DNA of 57,853 bases from 2-01-FULL-39-10-A sp964565795 (lineage in GTDB: Bacteria > Patescibacteriota > Microgenomatia > Levybacterales > UBA12049), in assembly GCA_964565795.1 (NCBI GenBank), contig CAZMGC010000002.1, forward strand, positions 1 through 57,853, written 5' to 3'. Numbering within the stretch: position 1 is the first letter of the stretch; each line of letters begins with the position of its first letter. The position numbers and the translations under genes were made by a program. Below, one piece after another: positions 43,185-51,887 of this stretch. The notes below the pieces were generated by a model. It had not been told where the DNA came from. It saw only the letters and a program-made list of their open reading frames with translations, and made no database searches.

Positions 43185-43466
43185 TTAATTTATAGATTTA
43201 TCTGCAGGTGGTGGGACTGGATTTTGACGAAGAAGATCAAGCTCCTCCCCTAATGGTCTTGTGTCTGGTGTTATTTCTCCAGCTTGCGCAAGTCTTGCCA
43301 TCTCCTCCATCATTCTTATTGCTCCCCTTACGGCATTTCCGTCTCCAAGCAATCTTAAATCTCCCTGCGTAAATCCACCCTTTAGCCTAATAATCTTAAT
43401 AGGTTTTCGTGGTGAATCGAGAGGTTCGTCTGGATTTTTTGGTACTTCTTGTTCTTTTCCTGCCAT
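43185..43466 (-). CDS. Orphan small protein, 93 aa
   Basis: Polar, Pro-rich at both ends; central helix (AVRGAIRMMEEMARLAQAGE). No membrane segment and no known family. Own promoter, 9 nt to the ATG. Stop 13 bp before the next promoter. Confidence 0.6.
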   Translation of the reverse strand: MAGKEQEVPKNPDEPLDSPRKPIKIIRLKGGFTQGDLRLLGDGNAVRGAIRMMEEMARLAQAGEITPDTRPLGEELDLLRQNPVPPPADKSIN

Positions 43467-43475
43467 ACACGAGGG

Positions 43476-43503
43476 ATTATATTCTTTTAGTTTATGCTGT
43501 CAA
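43476..43503 (-). promoter_or_regulatory. Promoter for the 93-aa orphan
   Basis: TTGACA, 16 bp, TATAAT, 9 nt to the ATG. Confidence 0.8.
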
Positions 43504-43509
43504 GGCAGA

Positions 43510-44025
43510 TTATTTTCCAAAAGTAGCTGTCACTGCTGTCGGCTGTGGAATTCCAAAGTGAGCAAGAGTTCCCCTGTTTTGTCCTTCATGATGCGCTTCA
43601 TGCGCTCTCATATCCTGAAGAACTGAAAAACCTGATAGACCTGGCTCTGAATATGGAATATCTACTCTTCTACCCCAATTCGCAGGATTTCTAAAGACTC
43701 TTTCAAGTCCCGCTGTTCCGCCGTCAAATAAAGCCAGTAATTCTTCTCGGGAAAGCGCTGAAAGATCAGGTAGTGCTTCTCTTTCTTCAGTTTCAAATGC
43801 TCTCAATCTAACATCTGCGTGTTTTACCTGATGCTCAAGATAAACTCTTTGAGATGCGATATCTACTCCTACAGCTTCACCGAATTGTGCTTCTGTTGTA
43901 ACTGAATAAGCTACTTTATTCGCTCTACGTAAAATTAAAAGCATGTCTACGGATCTATCTATTTCATCTACTAAGGCTTCTGGAATAAGTACTTGCTCAT
44001 GATGTGAACCTGCTTCTGCTGTCAT
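43510..44025 (-). CDS. DinB-like four-helix protein
   Basis: 171 aa. A helical protein with DMRAHEAHHEGQNRGTLAHF near the C-terminus, which matches the His-x3-His(x)GQ metal-binding motif of the DinB/YfiT superfamily; a third ligand His may be in EHQVKHADVR. DinB-like proteins are often thiol-transfer or detoxification enzymes. Family call is by motif; substrate unknown. Confidence 0.65.
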   Translation of the reverse strand: MTAEAGSHHEQVLIPEALVDEIDRSVDMLLILRRANKVAYSVTTEAQFGEAVGVDIASQRVYLEHQVKHADVRLRAFETEEREALPDLSALSREELLALFDGGTAGLERVFRNPANWGRRVDIPYSEPGLSGFSVLQDMRAHEAHHEGQNRGTLAHFGIPQPTAVTATFGK

Positions 44026-44031
44026 GCCATA

Positions 44032-44059
44032 ATTATAAGCTCTTTAACCTCGAAGTCAA
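44032..44059 (-). promoter_or_regulatory. Promoter for the DinB-like gene
   Basis: TTGACT, 16 bp, TATAAT, 6 nt to the ATG; predicted leaderless. Confidence 0.85.
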
Positions 44060-44073
44060 GGCAAGAGCTTTGG

Positions 44074-44102
44074 TTGACAGGAATAATTAAAAGTAGTATA
44101 AA
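44074..44102 (+). promoter_or_regulatory. Promoter for the 44111 gene
   Basis: TTGACA, 17 bp, TATAAA, 8 nt to the ATG. Lies back to back with the DinB-like promoter. Confidence 0.8.
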
Positions 44103-44110
44103 AATCCACT

Positions 44111-44734
44111 ATGGTAGATTTAGAGCCCAGAAGAAAACGTGGTAAAGAAAAAGATCCTGTAAATTGGCTCGCTATTGATGAAGCTATTGTTTTAAAGCTT
44201 GCTGAACCAGATCCAGAAGATCCAGATAAGAGAAGATATCCAGAGATTGATCAAGCTTTAGCTGAAGCAGTTATCGATGGCGTGGACAAATCGGGACTAT
44301 CAGAAGCTCACATAGAACGGATAAGGGATGGGATGCTTAAAAGAATAATCGACGCAAAAGCACTAACTTTAGCTAGAATTAACAACTATCGGTATTTAAC
44401 CACAAATGTAGAAAGGGCGAGAATGGATGCCTTTCTAGCAACTCTCCGCGACTTAAATCCTGCGACATCATTTGAATCTATGTCTGACTATGCAGCTCTA
44501 TTTACTCAGGAAGTAGCTCGCCCTGTACAACAGGATTCTCAAGTTACATACATAGACCCTACCGCTCCTCCAAAATTTGATCCTGATAGACCCATCGCAC
44601 CTGGTAATTTTTTAGATCATGTTCTCGGAAAAGAAGTGCAAAGATACATCGGGGATCCTCCAAAACCTACTGGAGCCAAAGTGTATTCAAGTCCCCTTCC
44701 AAACAACCATAGAGTTATGGGAAGTAAATATTAA
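44111..44734 (+). CDS. Orphan soluble protein, 207 aa
   Basis: Not recognised. Helical first half (IDEAIVLKLAEPDPEDPDKR, AEAVIDGVDKSGLSEAHIER) and a Pro-rich, probably flexible last third (PPKFDPDRPIAPGNF). No signal or membrane segment. Start set by the promoter 8 nt upstream. Confidence 0.65.
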   Translation: MVDLEPRRKRGKEKDPVNWLAIDEAIVLKLAEPDPEDPDKRRYPEIDQALAEAVIDGVDKSGLSEAHIERIRDGMLKRIIDAKALTLARINNYRYLTTNVERARMDAFLATLRDLNPATSFESMSDYAALFTQEVARPVQQDSQVTYIDPTAPPKFDPDRPIAPGNFLDHVLGKEVQRYIGDPPKPTGAKVYSSPLPNNHRVMGSKY

Positions 44735-44763
44735 TACTTTCAATTATTTTATTTAGAAATGAA

Positions 44764-44934
44764 TCAGAGGCTAAGCATCTTCATCACTTCGTAAACAAAA
44801 ACTCCTGGCCAAAATAATGCCTTAATAAGACCCCATACTGTTTCCTGAAATCCAGATGTTACCTGAATATAATAAATCGCGGCTCCTATTATTCCAGTGC
44901 AATAAATTGCGGAGAGACCTGCATTATCTTTCAT
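44764..44934 (-). CDS. Small membrane protein, 56 aa, perfect SD
   Basis: Starts MKDNAGLSAIYCTGIIGAAI; two short hydrophobic stretches around a GFQETVWGLIKALFWPGVFV middle. AAGGAGGTGAG ends 5 nt before the ATG, the strongest SD of the window. Resembles small proteins I have seen in other CPR genomes (not verified). Function unknown. Confidence 0.8.
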   Translation of the reverse strand: MKDNAGLSAIYCTGIIGAAIYYIQVTSGFQETVWGLIKALFWPGVFVYEVMKMLSL

Positions 44935-44962
44935 AATTCTCACCTCCTTAAAAAATCTTGAA

Positions 44963-45451
44963 CTATAAACTTAATTTTACGAAACCTAAATTTCCGGGAT
45001 TTGCCGCTGCTTTAATTTTTCCACTATCATCATTCATCTCATTACTCAGTATAACTCTTGTTGGATGCTCTCCGGGTGATTCTAAAATACTGTAAATGGG
45101 ATTTACATAAGATGTCCTAATTCCCCCGTTCGTCATTAGAAATAGTTCATTTGCTACAAACCCAGAAAAACCTGTAATTCTATCATTCACAGAGCCATTT
45201 TTAGTTAAAATCAAATCGATTTTTTCTCCGACCACCTGCCCATCCAAAAATGAATCAACGACTTGTCCTAAAAGTAATGCCTCCTGGCCACCGAATAAAA
45301 CTCTGGTTCTACTATTTACATCTGGTAAAATTCCTAAAATTTCAGCTACTACTTGTCTTTGGTCAGGGGTCAGAAGTCTAGCAATTCTTTCATGCTTTGC
45401 CATTTCAGCTTCCCTTACCATAAATCTTCTATAAGCTTCGTTGAAAACCAC
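44963..45451 (-). CDS. Orphan protein, 162 aa, GTG start
   Basis: The GTG at 45451 lies 8 nt after the -10 box (TATTTT) of a TTGACT-17 promoter, exactly like the ATG of its neighbours, supporting a leaderless GTG start. Soluble; helices at the N-terminus, strands in the second half (INPIYS-like turn). Not recognised. Confidence 0.6.
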   Translation of the reverse strand: MVFNEAYRRFMVREAEMAKHERIARLLTPDQRQVVAEILGILPDVNSRTRVLFGGQEALLLGQVVDSFLDGQVVGEKIDLILTKNGSVNDRITGFSGFVANELFLMTNGGIRTSYVNPIYSILESPGEHPTRVILSNEMNDDSGKIKAAANPGNLGFVKLSL

Positions 45452-45459
45452 TAAGATTC

Positions 45460-45488
45460 AAAATACTCCTTAAATTAATCCAAGTCAA
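45460..45488 (-). promoter_or_regulatory. Promoter for the GTG-start orphan
   Basis: TTGACT, 17 bp, TATTTT, 8 nt to the GTG. Confidence 0.65.
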
Positions 45489-45501
45489 TTTAAGTATAAA
45501 T

Positions 45502-46068
45502 TTATGCGGATCTTAAAAATTGCCTAACATCTTGGTTAAGAGGCCCAATAAAGCTTTTTATAGTATCAGCAGTTCTTGGAGCTAAGGCTCCCGGTATTTT
45601 ATCTCTATCCATTCTGGAAATATCAGGGTACGCAGCTAAAGCTTTTTCGTGCATATTTAATGCTTCGCTTAATCCCATCCAAGCAATTCTATCATGCTCG
45701 TTTGGAGCTGCATTTACCGGATTAAGTCCCGTCGCATCTAGTAAAAAGGATCTTATATTTATCTCCCGACTATGAATTTTTCCTCCATGTATTTCAGATA
45801 AAACAGATGCTGAATCCTTTACATGTAATAGATCACTCCTCTTAATTACAATCCCCAATTCTTCCCATGCTTCTCTTCTTGCGGTGTCTATTAGCGCTTC
45901 TCCTTTTTCTCGCATTCCACCAAAAAAAGCCCACTGATCCCTAAAAGAACTTGTATTGCGATGTCCCAGTAAAACTTCAAGCTCTATTTCCCCAGCTCTT
46001 ACTGGAATTACTTGAGACCCCACTAAAATCACTCTTCTCATTTCTGGAGTTTTTAATCTTTCAGACAT
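45502..46068 (-). CDS. Nudix hydrolase, third of the window
   Basis: 188 aa from the ATG at 46068; the ATG at 46080 overlaps the -10 box. FFGGMREKGEALIDTARREA followed by WEELGIVI is a Nudix box with the catalytic Glu pair. A shorter neighbour of the array with a recognisable enzyme fold. Substrate unknown. Confidence 0.88.
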   Translation of the reverse strand: MSERLKTPEMRRVILVGSQVIPVRAGEIELEVLLGHRNTSSFRDQWAFFGGMREKGEALIDTARREAWEELGIVIKRSDLLHVKDSASVLSEIHGGKIHSREINIRSFLLDATGLNPVNAAPNEHDRIAWMGLSEALNMHEKALAAYPDISRMDRDKIPGALAPRTADTIKSFIGPLNQDVRQFLRSA

Positions 46069-46078
46069 AGAACTGTTC

Positions 46079-46106
46079 ATTATCCCAGCTTTTTAAAATG
46101 TGTCAA
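46079..46106 (-). promoter_or_regulatory. Promoter for the third Nudix gene
   Basis: TTGACA, 16 bp, GATAAT, 10 nt to the ATG at 46068. Confidence 0.7.
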
Positions 46107-46136
46107 GATAATTTTATCGTTTAAAAATCATTTCTA

Positions 46137-46165
46137 TTGACAATGAATACTCACCCAAATAGAAT
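46137..46165 (+). promoter_or_regulatory. Promoter for the GT2 gene
   Basis: TTGACA, 17 bp, TAGAAT, 24 nt to the ATG at 46190 (leader about 17 nt, no SD). Confidence 0.65.
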
Positions 46166-46189
46166 CTCTTTACCTCTGCTCGTAAACCT

Positions 46190-47440
46190 ATGAAACCGAT
46201 TACACCTTTTGGCTTACCTATTGGAATAAGTGTAACTATATGGACACTTGTTGGATTAATTAGATTTTTATCAGAAAAACTAATTAAACCAAAAAAGACG
46301 AAAAAGAAAAATAGATTTAAACCCGAGGACATCGCGGTAGTCATCCCTGCGCATAATGAGGAAATAATAATTAGAAAATGCGTAAAAGCAGTTAAAGTTT
46401 TTTTACCTGCGAATCAAATATATGTTATTTCGGATGGATCTACAGATAAAACTTACAGTAATGCGAAAAAAGAAAAATGTCATGTTGCAAAGTTAAAACC
46501 AGGACGAGGAAAAGCAAGAGCCTTAAAATACTTATTTAAAGAATACAGATTATTTGAAAGATACAAATTAATTTTAATAGTTGATGCAGATACGAAAATG
46601 GATAAAGACACACTTAAGTTTGCTTTGCCTATGTTTAATGATAAAGATATAAAAGTTGTTTTTGCTAGTTCGCAAATAAAATGGCCAAAACATATAATGC
46701 CTCGAAGAAAATTATATTATGTTGCATATAGGGATAGACTAAATAGACTTCTCCAGTATTGTTTTGTGTATGGACAAACTTGGAAATACACAAATGTTAA
46801 CTACGTAATTCCAGGATTTGCAACCATGTATAGATCAGATGCATTAAAAAAACTTGAGATTGATACACCAGGTTTACTAATCGAAGATTTTAACTTAGCT
46901 TTTCAATTTCACAAAAAAAAGTTAGGGAAAATTGGCTATGAGCCAAGAATGATCGGTTGGGATCAATACCCCGAATCATTCGTAGATTACTGGAAACAAG
47001 TAAGACGCTGGAATATAGGTTTTTTCCAAACAGTTAAAAAAAATAAAATTTGGCCAAGTATGTTCTGGGTTGCACTAGGAATTTTTTCATTAGAGATATT
47101 ACTCCACTCTTTATTCCTATTAATCTTGCCGTTAGTGCTATTATCAACCCTTTCGAATTTTATAAATATCGGACCTTTTTCAGGAATGATAAATATTTAT
47201 GAGTCTTTACCTTTTTATGAAAGCTACTCTATTTTTGATCTTTTCATAAGTATCTTTTTTATAGATTATATATTTACAATAATCATTGGTATCTGGAACA
47301 GAAAACCGCAGTATTTAATTTATGGTTTCTTTTTTATTTTTATGCACTATGCAACGTCCCTTATCCTCTTGTCTTCAATCTATCCAGGGTTCTTTGGAAA
47401 TTCGAGTGGAAAATGGATATCACCAAAAAGACAGGCTTAA
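46190..47440 (+). CDS. Processive-type family 2 glycosyltransferase, membrane-bound
   Basis: 416 aa. N-terminal hydrophobic segment, then GT-A domain with AVVIPAHNEEIIIRKCVKAV, the DxD-like VDADTKMD, catalytic EDFNLAF and the QVRRW motif (processive GTs such as hyaluronan or cellulose synthase), then about four C-terminal membrane helices. Makes or exports a surface polysaccharide, which one is unknown. Next gene is a GH18-like hydrolase on the other strand. Confidence 0.92.
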   Translation: MKPITPFGLPIGISVTIWTLVGLIRFLSEKLIKPKKTKKKNRFKPEDIAVVIPAHNEEIIIRKCVKAVKVFLPANQIYVISDGSTDKTYSNAKKEKCHVAKLKPGRGKARALKYLFKEYRLFERYKLILIVDADTKMDKDTLKFALPMFNDKDIKVVFASSQIKWPKHIMPRRKLYYVAYRDRLNRLLQYCFVYGQTWKYTNVNYVIPGFATMYRSDALKKLEIDTPGLLIEDFNLAFQFHKKKLGKIGYEPRMIGWDQYPESFVDYWKQVRRWNIGFFQTVKKNKIWPSMFWVALGIFSLEILLHSLFLLILPLVLLSTLSNFINIGPFSGMINIYESLPFYESYSIFDLFISIFFIDYIFTIIIGIWNRKPQYLIYGFFFIFMHYATSLILLSSIYPGFFGNSSGKWISPKRQA

Positions 47441-47446
47441 GATAAA

Positions 47447-48571
47447 TTAGTCATCTAAATTTTCAAGAACTTTCCAGACGCTTTGGTCTTCGTTTCCAAG
47501 CCGCCAAAAAGTTATGCCAGTAAAATTAGCTTTTTTAGCTAATTGTGCCTTCGCATATACACTTTGCGCATTTTCAAACCATACTTCATGTGTTCCATAT
47601 TTAAAAGTTGGAGATTTTTGAAAGTCATCAAATTCGGCTTCATCTTTTTCATTCTCTAAAAGCTCAGATACCTCTTTAAAAGTTAATCCTTTTGCGGGTT
47701 TATCTGTAGACTTATCCCAATCATACCCATACAGTGGTATTCCCAAGAAAATCTTTTCCTGTGGAATTCCAATTGACTGAGAATAACCAATTATTTTTTT
47801 TACCCAACCAATACTTGCAATTGGACCAGGATCATCCTCGTCTGTATGCTCACTGTATCCCATTATCTGTATTTGATCCGAATATTGAGCCAATTTAACC
47901 CAATCCTGAAACCTTGAAACACTTTCTCCTTTTATATTTTCTCCTGTTTTCGGATGTAGAACAGTAGTCAAAATTTTATTTTCATTTTTTAATTCAATCG
48001 ATAATCTTCTTATAAATTCTGAATATTTATCTTTTGTGTCCGAATCAAGCAATTCATAATCAATTATTATTCCATCAAAATTAAACTCACTTAACACCTC
48101 CGTTATATTTTCAATGTGCTTTTGTGTTAATGCTTCACTGTATATTATCTTCTCTACTCTTTTTGAGCTCCAACTATCTGGATTTTCTGGCAAATTTGTA
48201 ATTACCGCACTGACTTTTACATTATTTTCATGAGCAAGCTCAATTAAATCTCTGTCCTCTTCTGCATAACTATATTTAACAACTTCCCCATTTTCTCCTA
48301 TGTAATATAAAAATAAATTAATATAGTCAAAGGAAGAAATATTATCCTTAAAAGATTCAACTGCTGCTTCTTCATCCCAATAAGGAATAGAACCTTTTAT
48401 CAAAAATGGTCTATTATTTATGGTTGGTGTTATTATACTTTTCACTTCTTTCGTATTTGAATTTTCTTTAGTTAAATTTGAACTTCGTAATATGGCTAAG
48501 CCAGTCCAAAAAAAGATTAGAATTAAAACCAATACGAGAAGCTTTTCGTATTTGAAAAGTTTTCTCATCAA
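47447..48571 (-). CDS. GH18-like (YaaH-type) glycoside hydrolase, exported
   Basis: 374 aa. N-terminal membrane segment (about residues 10-28) and a TIM barrel that starts KGSIPYWDEEAAV. The catalytic strand reads FDGIIIDYELL: the proton-donor Glu and the Asp two residues before it fit GH18, with Ile where the first Asp of DxDxE usually is. Later strands IQIMGYSEH, LGIPLYGYDWD and ITFWRLGNED match YaaH/SleL-type spore-coat hydrolases. Probably acts on peptidoglycan or surface polysaccharide. ATGA with the WbqC-like gene upstream. Confidence 0.88.
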   Translation of the reverse strand: MMRKLFKYEKLLVLVLILIFFWTGLAILRSSNLTKENSNTKEVKSIITPTINNRPFLIKGSIPYWDEEAAVESFKDNISSFDYINLFLYYIGENGEVVKYSYAEEDRDLIELAHENNVKVSAVITNLPENPDSWSSKRVEKIIYSEALTQKHIENITEVLSEFNFDGIIIDYELLDSDTKDKYSEFIRRLSIELKNENKILTTVLHPKTGENIKGESVSRFQDWVKLAQYSDQIQIMGYSEHTDEDDPGPIASIGWVKKIIGYSQSIGIPQEKIFLGIPLYGYDWDKSTDKPAKGLTFKEVSELLENEKDEAEFDDFQKSPTFKYGTHEVWFENAQSVYAKAQLAKKANFTGITFWRLGNEDQSVWKVLENLDD

Positions 48572-49404
48572 GAAATTAAAATTGAACGTGCTTCTTTTGC
48601 GGGTACATTAAAAAGGAGATCTAAAATAGATAGATTTGCAATAAATCCATGCTGCTTATTAAATAGTTGTGGATACTCCCTGCATTTCCAATCCTGTACT
48701 TTTATAGATATTCCATTATTTTCAAATAATGAATGATCTACATATGCTGACACCGCTGTTCCACCACAAAAATCTTCATTTGCACCAAGCTCCTTCATGA
48801 ATGCCACAATTTTTTCGTTAGTTTTAAGAGTTGGATCCTTTAAGCTTTCACTTTCTGATGACCTCTTAATTTCCCTAAGTCTTATTAGCTTATCCTTTGC
48901 CAATAGTTCAACCACTTTATCGATATTCAGCATATCTTTATCAAACTTTTTTACACCTATAATTTTCAAAAGACCCCAAAGAGTTGTAGATATGTTTAAA
49001 TCAGCTAAATTTTTGTGCTTTATTTTGAGCAATTCTTCTAACTCTGGAAAGATTTCATCAAACTGTGGAGACTTTGAGTATGCAACCTTAAATGTTTTTA
49101 AATGTCCCTCTATCCACTCAGAGCTATCTTCAATTTTAGTTGAAACGATAGGCAAAAACCCTTCGTGATGAATAGGAATTGATAATAAAAATCTGCCGAA
49201 TGACTGTTTTATGGGAGAATGCGCCTGATATGACTTATCTGTTCCCCCATCAGGATACTTATGTTTTCTAACGAACTGAGCCTCATCTCTAATTGCAAAA
49301 ACATCAGTATTTAATATCCTTGCAAAATAGTGAAGTCTTGGAAAGTACTGGGGCTGGATGCCGGAGTACCTCTTCGTTTTTATTGTCGTTCCGGCCTTTG
49401 TCAT
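48568..49404 (-). CDS. WbqC-like family protein
   Basis: 278 aa. The start of the conserved core, GIQPQYFPRLHYFARI followed by DVFAIRDEAQFVRKH, matches the WbqC family, commonly found in O-antigen or surface-glycan gene clusters. Fits the neighbouring GT2 and GH18-like genes. Its start overlaps no gene; the stop overlaps the next gene by 4 bp. Function in the family is not well known. Confidence 0.8.
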   Translation of the reverse strand: MTKAGTTIKTKRYSGIQPQYFPRLHYFARILNTDVFAIRDEAQFVRKHKYPDGGTDKSYQAHSPIKQSFGRFLLSIPIHHEGFLPIVSTKIEDSSEWIEGHLKTFKVAYSKSPQFDEIFPELEELLKIKHKNLADLNISTTLWGLLKIIGVKKFDKDMLNIDKVVELLAKDKLIRLREIKRSSESESLKDPTLKTNEKIVAFMKELGANEDFCGGTAVSAYVDHSLFENNGISIKVQDWKCREYPQLFNKQHGFIANLSILDLLFNVPAKEARSILIS

Positions 49405-49481
49405 TTCGTTTATCTTTTATATCTTTATTTGGAACATAGGTCAATACAATTTAATATATCAAAGTGGGTTACTTTTAAGAC

Positions 49482-50993
49482 TTAAAATCCTGGAAAATAG
49501 TCTGTGACAATTTTATGTGGCTTAATTCCTAAATTTCCTAACAATTTCTTATATCCTTCTACCATAGAAATAGGACCTGAGAGATAAAATGTTCTATTTA
49601 CATAATTAGGAACTTCTTTTTTTATTATTTCAGCCGTAAGTCTTCCTTTATATCCATTCCAATTTATATTTTCAAAATTTTTTGTAAGAATCGGAATAGT
49701 TTTTAAACCAAAAGGCTCGGCATTTTTAAAAACATCGTTATAAACAAAATTTTCTGGTTCTGAATTTGAGAAAAATAAAACAATATCTCTTTTTTCTTTT
49801 CTATCAATAATATACTTTGCCATACCTCTAAATGGAGTTACACCAATTCCACCTGCTATAAAAACTAATTTTTCTTCTGTGTTTTTTGGAATTGTAAAAT
49901 CACCTGAAAGATTTCCTGCATAAATTTTTTGCCCTGGAGAAAGCTTTAATAGAGAATTTTTAAAACTGCTCCCCTTAGTACTTTCTATTCTAACTCCAAG
50001 TTTTACATCTTTTTCCGTAGGACTTGATGAAATCGTGAAATACCTTCTTACTCCCCTGGAATCTGGTCTACGATGACCAAGTGTCCATTCAAAATATTGA
50101 CCCGGAAGAAAAGATAATGATTTTGGTTTTTTAAAAACAAACTCATAAATATTTGGAGAAAGTTGAATTTTTTCGATAAATTCCAAAATCAATCTTTTTC
50201 TAAAACTTACAAAATAAGAAAATATATTTCCTAAAACTAATGCAGTTTCAGAGGTCATGTAAAATGGCCCAATATTAAATTGCACACCTGTTAAAAATCC
50301 CACTAAAGCACCATAAATAATTTGGAGACGTCTACTTGGAGGCATAGTCAAAGGCTCAGTCAGCATGACAGTTCCTAAAAATAATAACGGCCAGGATGGA
50401 ATAGCCTGGCTTAAAATTTTTATAACATCTGAACCATTTAGTATTGCGGAAATCGAGATTGATAAAACTGCGAAAATAAAATAAGAAATAAAAAGAGAAA
50501 ATTTTCTAACTTTTCTTACTATTAAAAGTCCGATGACGAGAACAAATGGAAAAAGAAAAGTATTTCCAATCCACCATTCTCCCTGATATGCGCCAAATAA
50601 ACCCATTAACACTAACGAAAACGCCGCGGGGTTAAAAAAGTGTTTTTTATGAAGCGCTAGAATATACTTGGAACCCATCGCAATTGCGGAGAATAAAATA
50701 TAATTTAAAGGAGATCCTCCAAATTCGTATGGTGTGAGAATTAAAAAAAGAATCAAGCCCGTGATAGCGAAAGATTCAAGATTTGTTTGGACTTTAAAAA
50801 TCTTTGCAAATATAAAATTTGAAATAAAACACGAGAGAAGAATTAAAACCAAACTAGAAATTAGATTAAGAGTTGGAAATGGAACAATTCCAACTCCTGA
50901 AAAGAAAATGGAAATGCACGCAAGAAAAATTAGTCCGTACAAAACAACGCGGTAGGTTGTAAAACTGTTTAGGAGGTTATCTATTGCTCTCAT
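49482..50993 (-). CDS. NqrB/RnfD-like membrane domain fused to FNR-type reductase
   Basis: 503 aa. About residues 1-250: seven or eight membrane helices in an NqrB/RnfD-like arrangement (HKKHFFNPAAFSLVLMG; GTVMLTEPLTMPPSRRLQII). About residues 260-503: ferredoxin-NADP reductase module with FAD-binding RRYFTISSSP, NAD(P)-binding AGGIGVTPFRGMA and YLSGPISMV. Such fusions pass electrons from cytosolic NAD(P)H across the membrane to flavin proteins. Last gene of a trio with apbE and the FMN-binding protein. Confidence 0.88.
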   Translation of the reverse strand: MRAIDNLLNSFTTYRVVLYGLIFLACISIFFSGVGIVPFPTLNLISSLVLILLSCFISNFIFAKIFKVQTNLESFAITGLILFLILTPYEFGGSPLNYILFSAIAMGSKYILALHKKHFFNPAAFSLVLMGLFGAYQGEWWIGNTFLFPFVLVIGLLIVRKVRKFSLFISYFIFAVLSISISAILNGSDVIKILSQAIPSWPLLFLGTVMLTEPLTMPPSRRLQIIYGALVGFLTGVQFNIGPFYMTSETALVLGNIFSYFVSFRKRLILEFIEKIQLSPNIYEFVFKKPKSLSFLPGQYFEWTLGHRRPDSRGVRRYFTISSSPTEKDVKLGVRIESTKGSSFKNSLLKLSPGQKIYAGNLSGDFTIPKNTEEKLVFIAGGIGVTPFRGMAKYIIDRKEKRDIVLFFSNSEPENFVYNDVFKNAEPFGLKTIPILTKNFENINWNGYKGRLTAEIIKKEVPNYVNRTFYLSGPISMVEGYKKLLGNLGIKPHKIVTDYFPGF

Positions 50994-51012
50994 TTTATTA
51001 TTGTACTAAATT

Positions 51013-51885
51013 TTATTTTTTTATAAAAAGCTCAGCAGGAAAATTCTTAGATTTCTTAAATGTATAATCTGGATATAAAATTAAATATTCAAAATCAAAA
51101 TATTTTAATAGTTTTTCCTGAGAAACAAAAAATAAACACGTAGCTATTCCATCTGCTGTAACAGCATTTTTAGCAATTACCCAAGTCGCCAATATTTCAT
51201 CCGGAGATTTTAAGGAGTTGGCATTAATAATGTGATGAAATTTATCCCATGCTCGCTTATTTCCCGATGACGCAGCAATTGACTGATTTTTTATTTTTGC
51301 AATTCCAATTACCTGTTCGAAATTCCCAGGATGCTCCAGCCCAACGGACAATGATTTTTCATCATTTTTATAATAGATATCTCCCCCACCATCGATTGTA
51401 AAAGTATTTATATTATTTTCTAAAAGTAATTTTGCAATAATATCAATTAGGTATCCTTTTCCCAAACCTCCAAAATCTAAAATAAATGGCTTTTTAACTG
51501 TTAGAGTGGGATAGTCAAATGAATAAATTTCTGAAGACTTAGGAAGTTTCGTAATTTTTCCAGGCTTCAAGCTATAACCTGAATCATATCCGGCTTCATC
51601 AAGAGTTTTTCCAATCAAAAGAGTAAATGCTCCATTTGTAATCAGCTCAAGTTTTTTATAAAGAGAAAACAACTCTTTGGCGTCAGGCGGAAATTTATAC
51701 TCGCCTTTTTTCTCTGAAATTTTCCAAATTAAAGAATCCTTCCGGAATCTCGAATATATTTTATCAAACTCCTCAATCCTTTTAGAAATTATTGAAAGAG
51801 TTTTGCTCTGGGAGATTGGCGCATCAAAACAATCGATTACCCAATGGGTTCCGATTGCTTCAAATGCCAGATGAAAAGAATTCAT
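51013..51885 (-). CDS. apbE: FAD:protein FMN transferase (ApbE family)
   Basis: 290 aa. ApbE signatures: LDFGGLGKGYLIDIIAK, TIDGGGDIYYK and NAVTADGIATCLFF (metal site Asp/Thr). It covalently attaches FMN to a Thr or Ser of partner proteins. No signal peptide or lipobox is visible, although ApbE is often exported; the start is well defined by the 2-nt gap after the preceding stop. Partners are probably the two genes beside it. Confidence 0.93.
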   Translation of the reverse strand: MNSFHLAFEAIGTHWVIDCFDAPISQSKTLSIISKRIEEFDKIYSRFRKDSLIWKISEKKGEYKFPPDAKELFSLYKKLELITNGAFTLLIGKTLDEAGYDSGYSLKPGKITKLPKSSEIYSFDYPTLTVKKPFILDFGGLGKGYLIDIIAKLLLENNINTFTIDGGGDIYYKNDEKSLSVGLEHPGNFEQVIGIAKIKNQSIAASSGNKRAWDKFHHIINANSLKSPDEILATWVIAKNAVTADGIATCLFFVSQEKLLKYFDFEYLILYPDYTFKKSKNFPAELFIKK

Positions 51886-51887
51886 AA

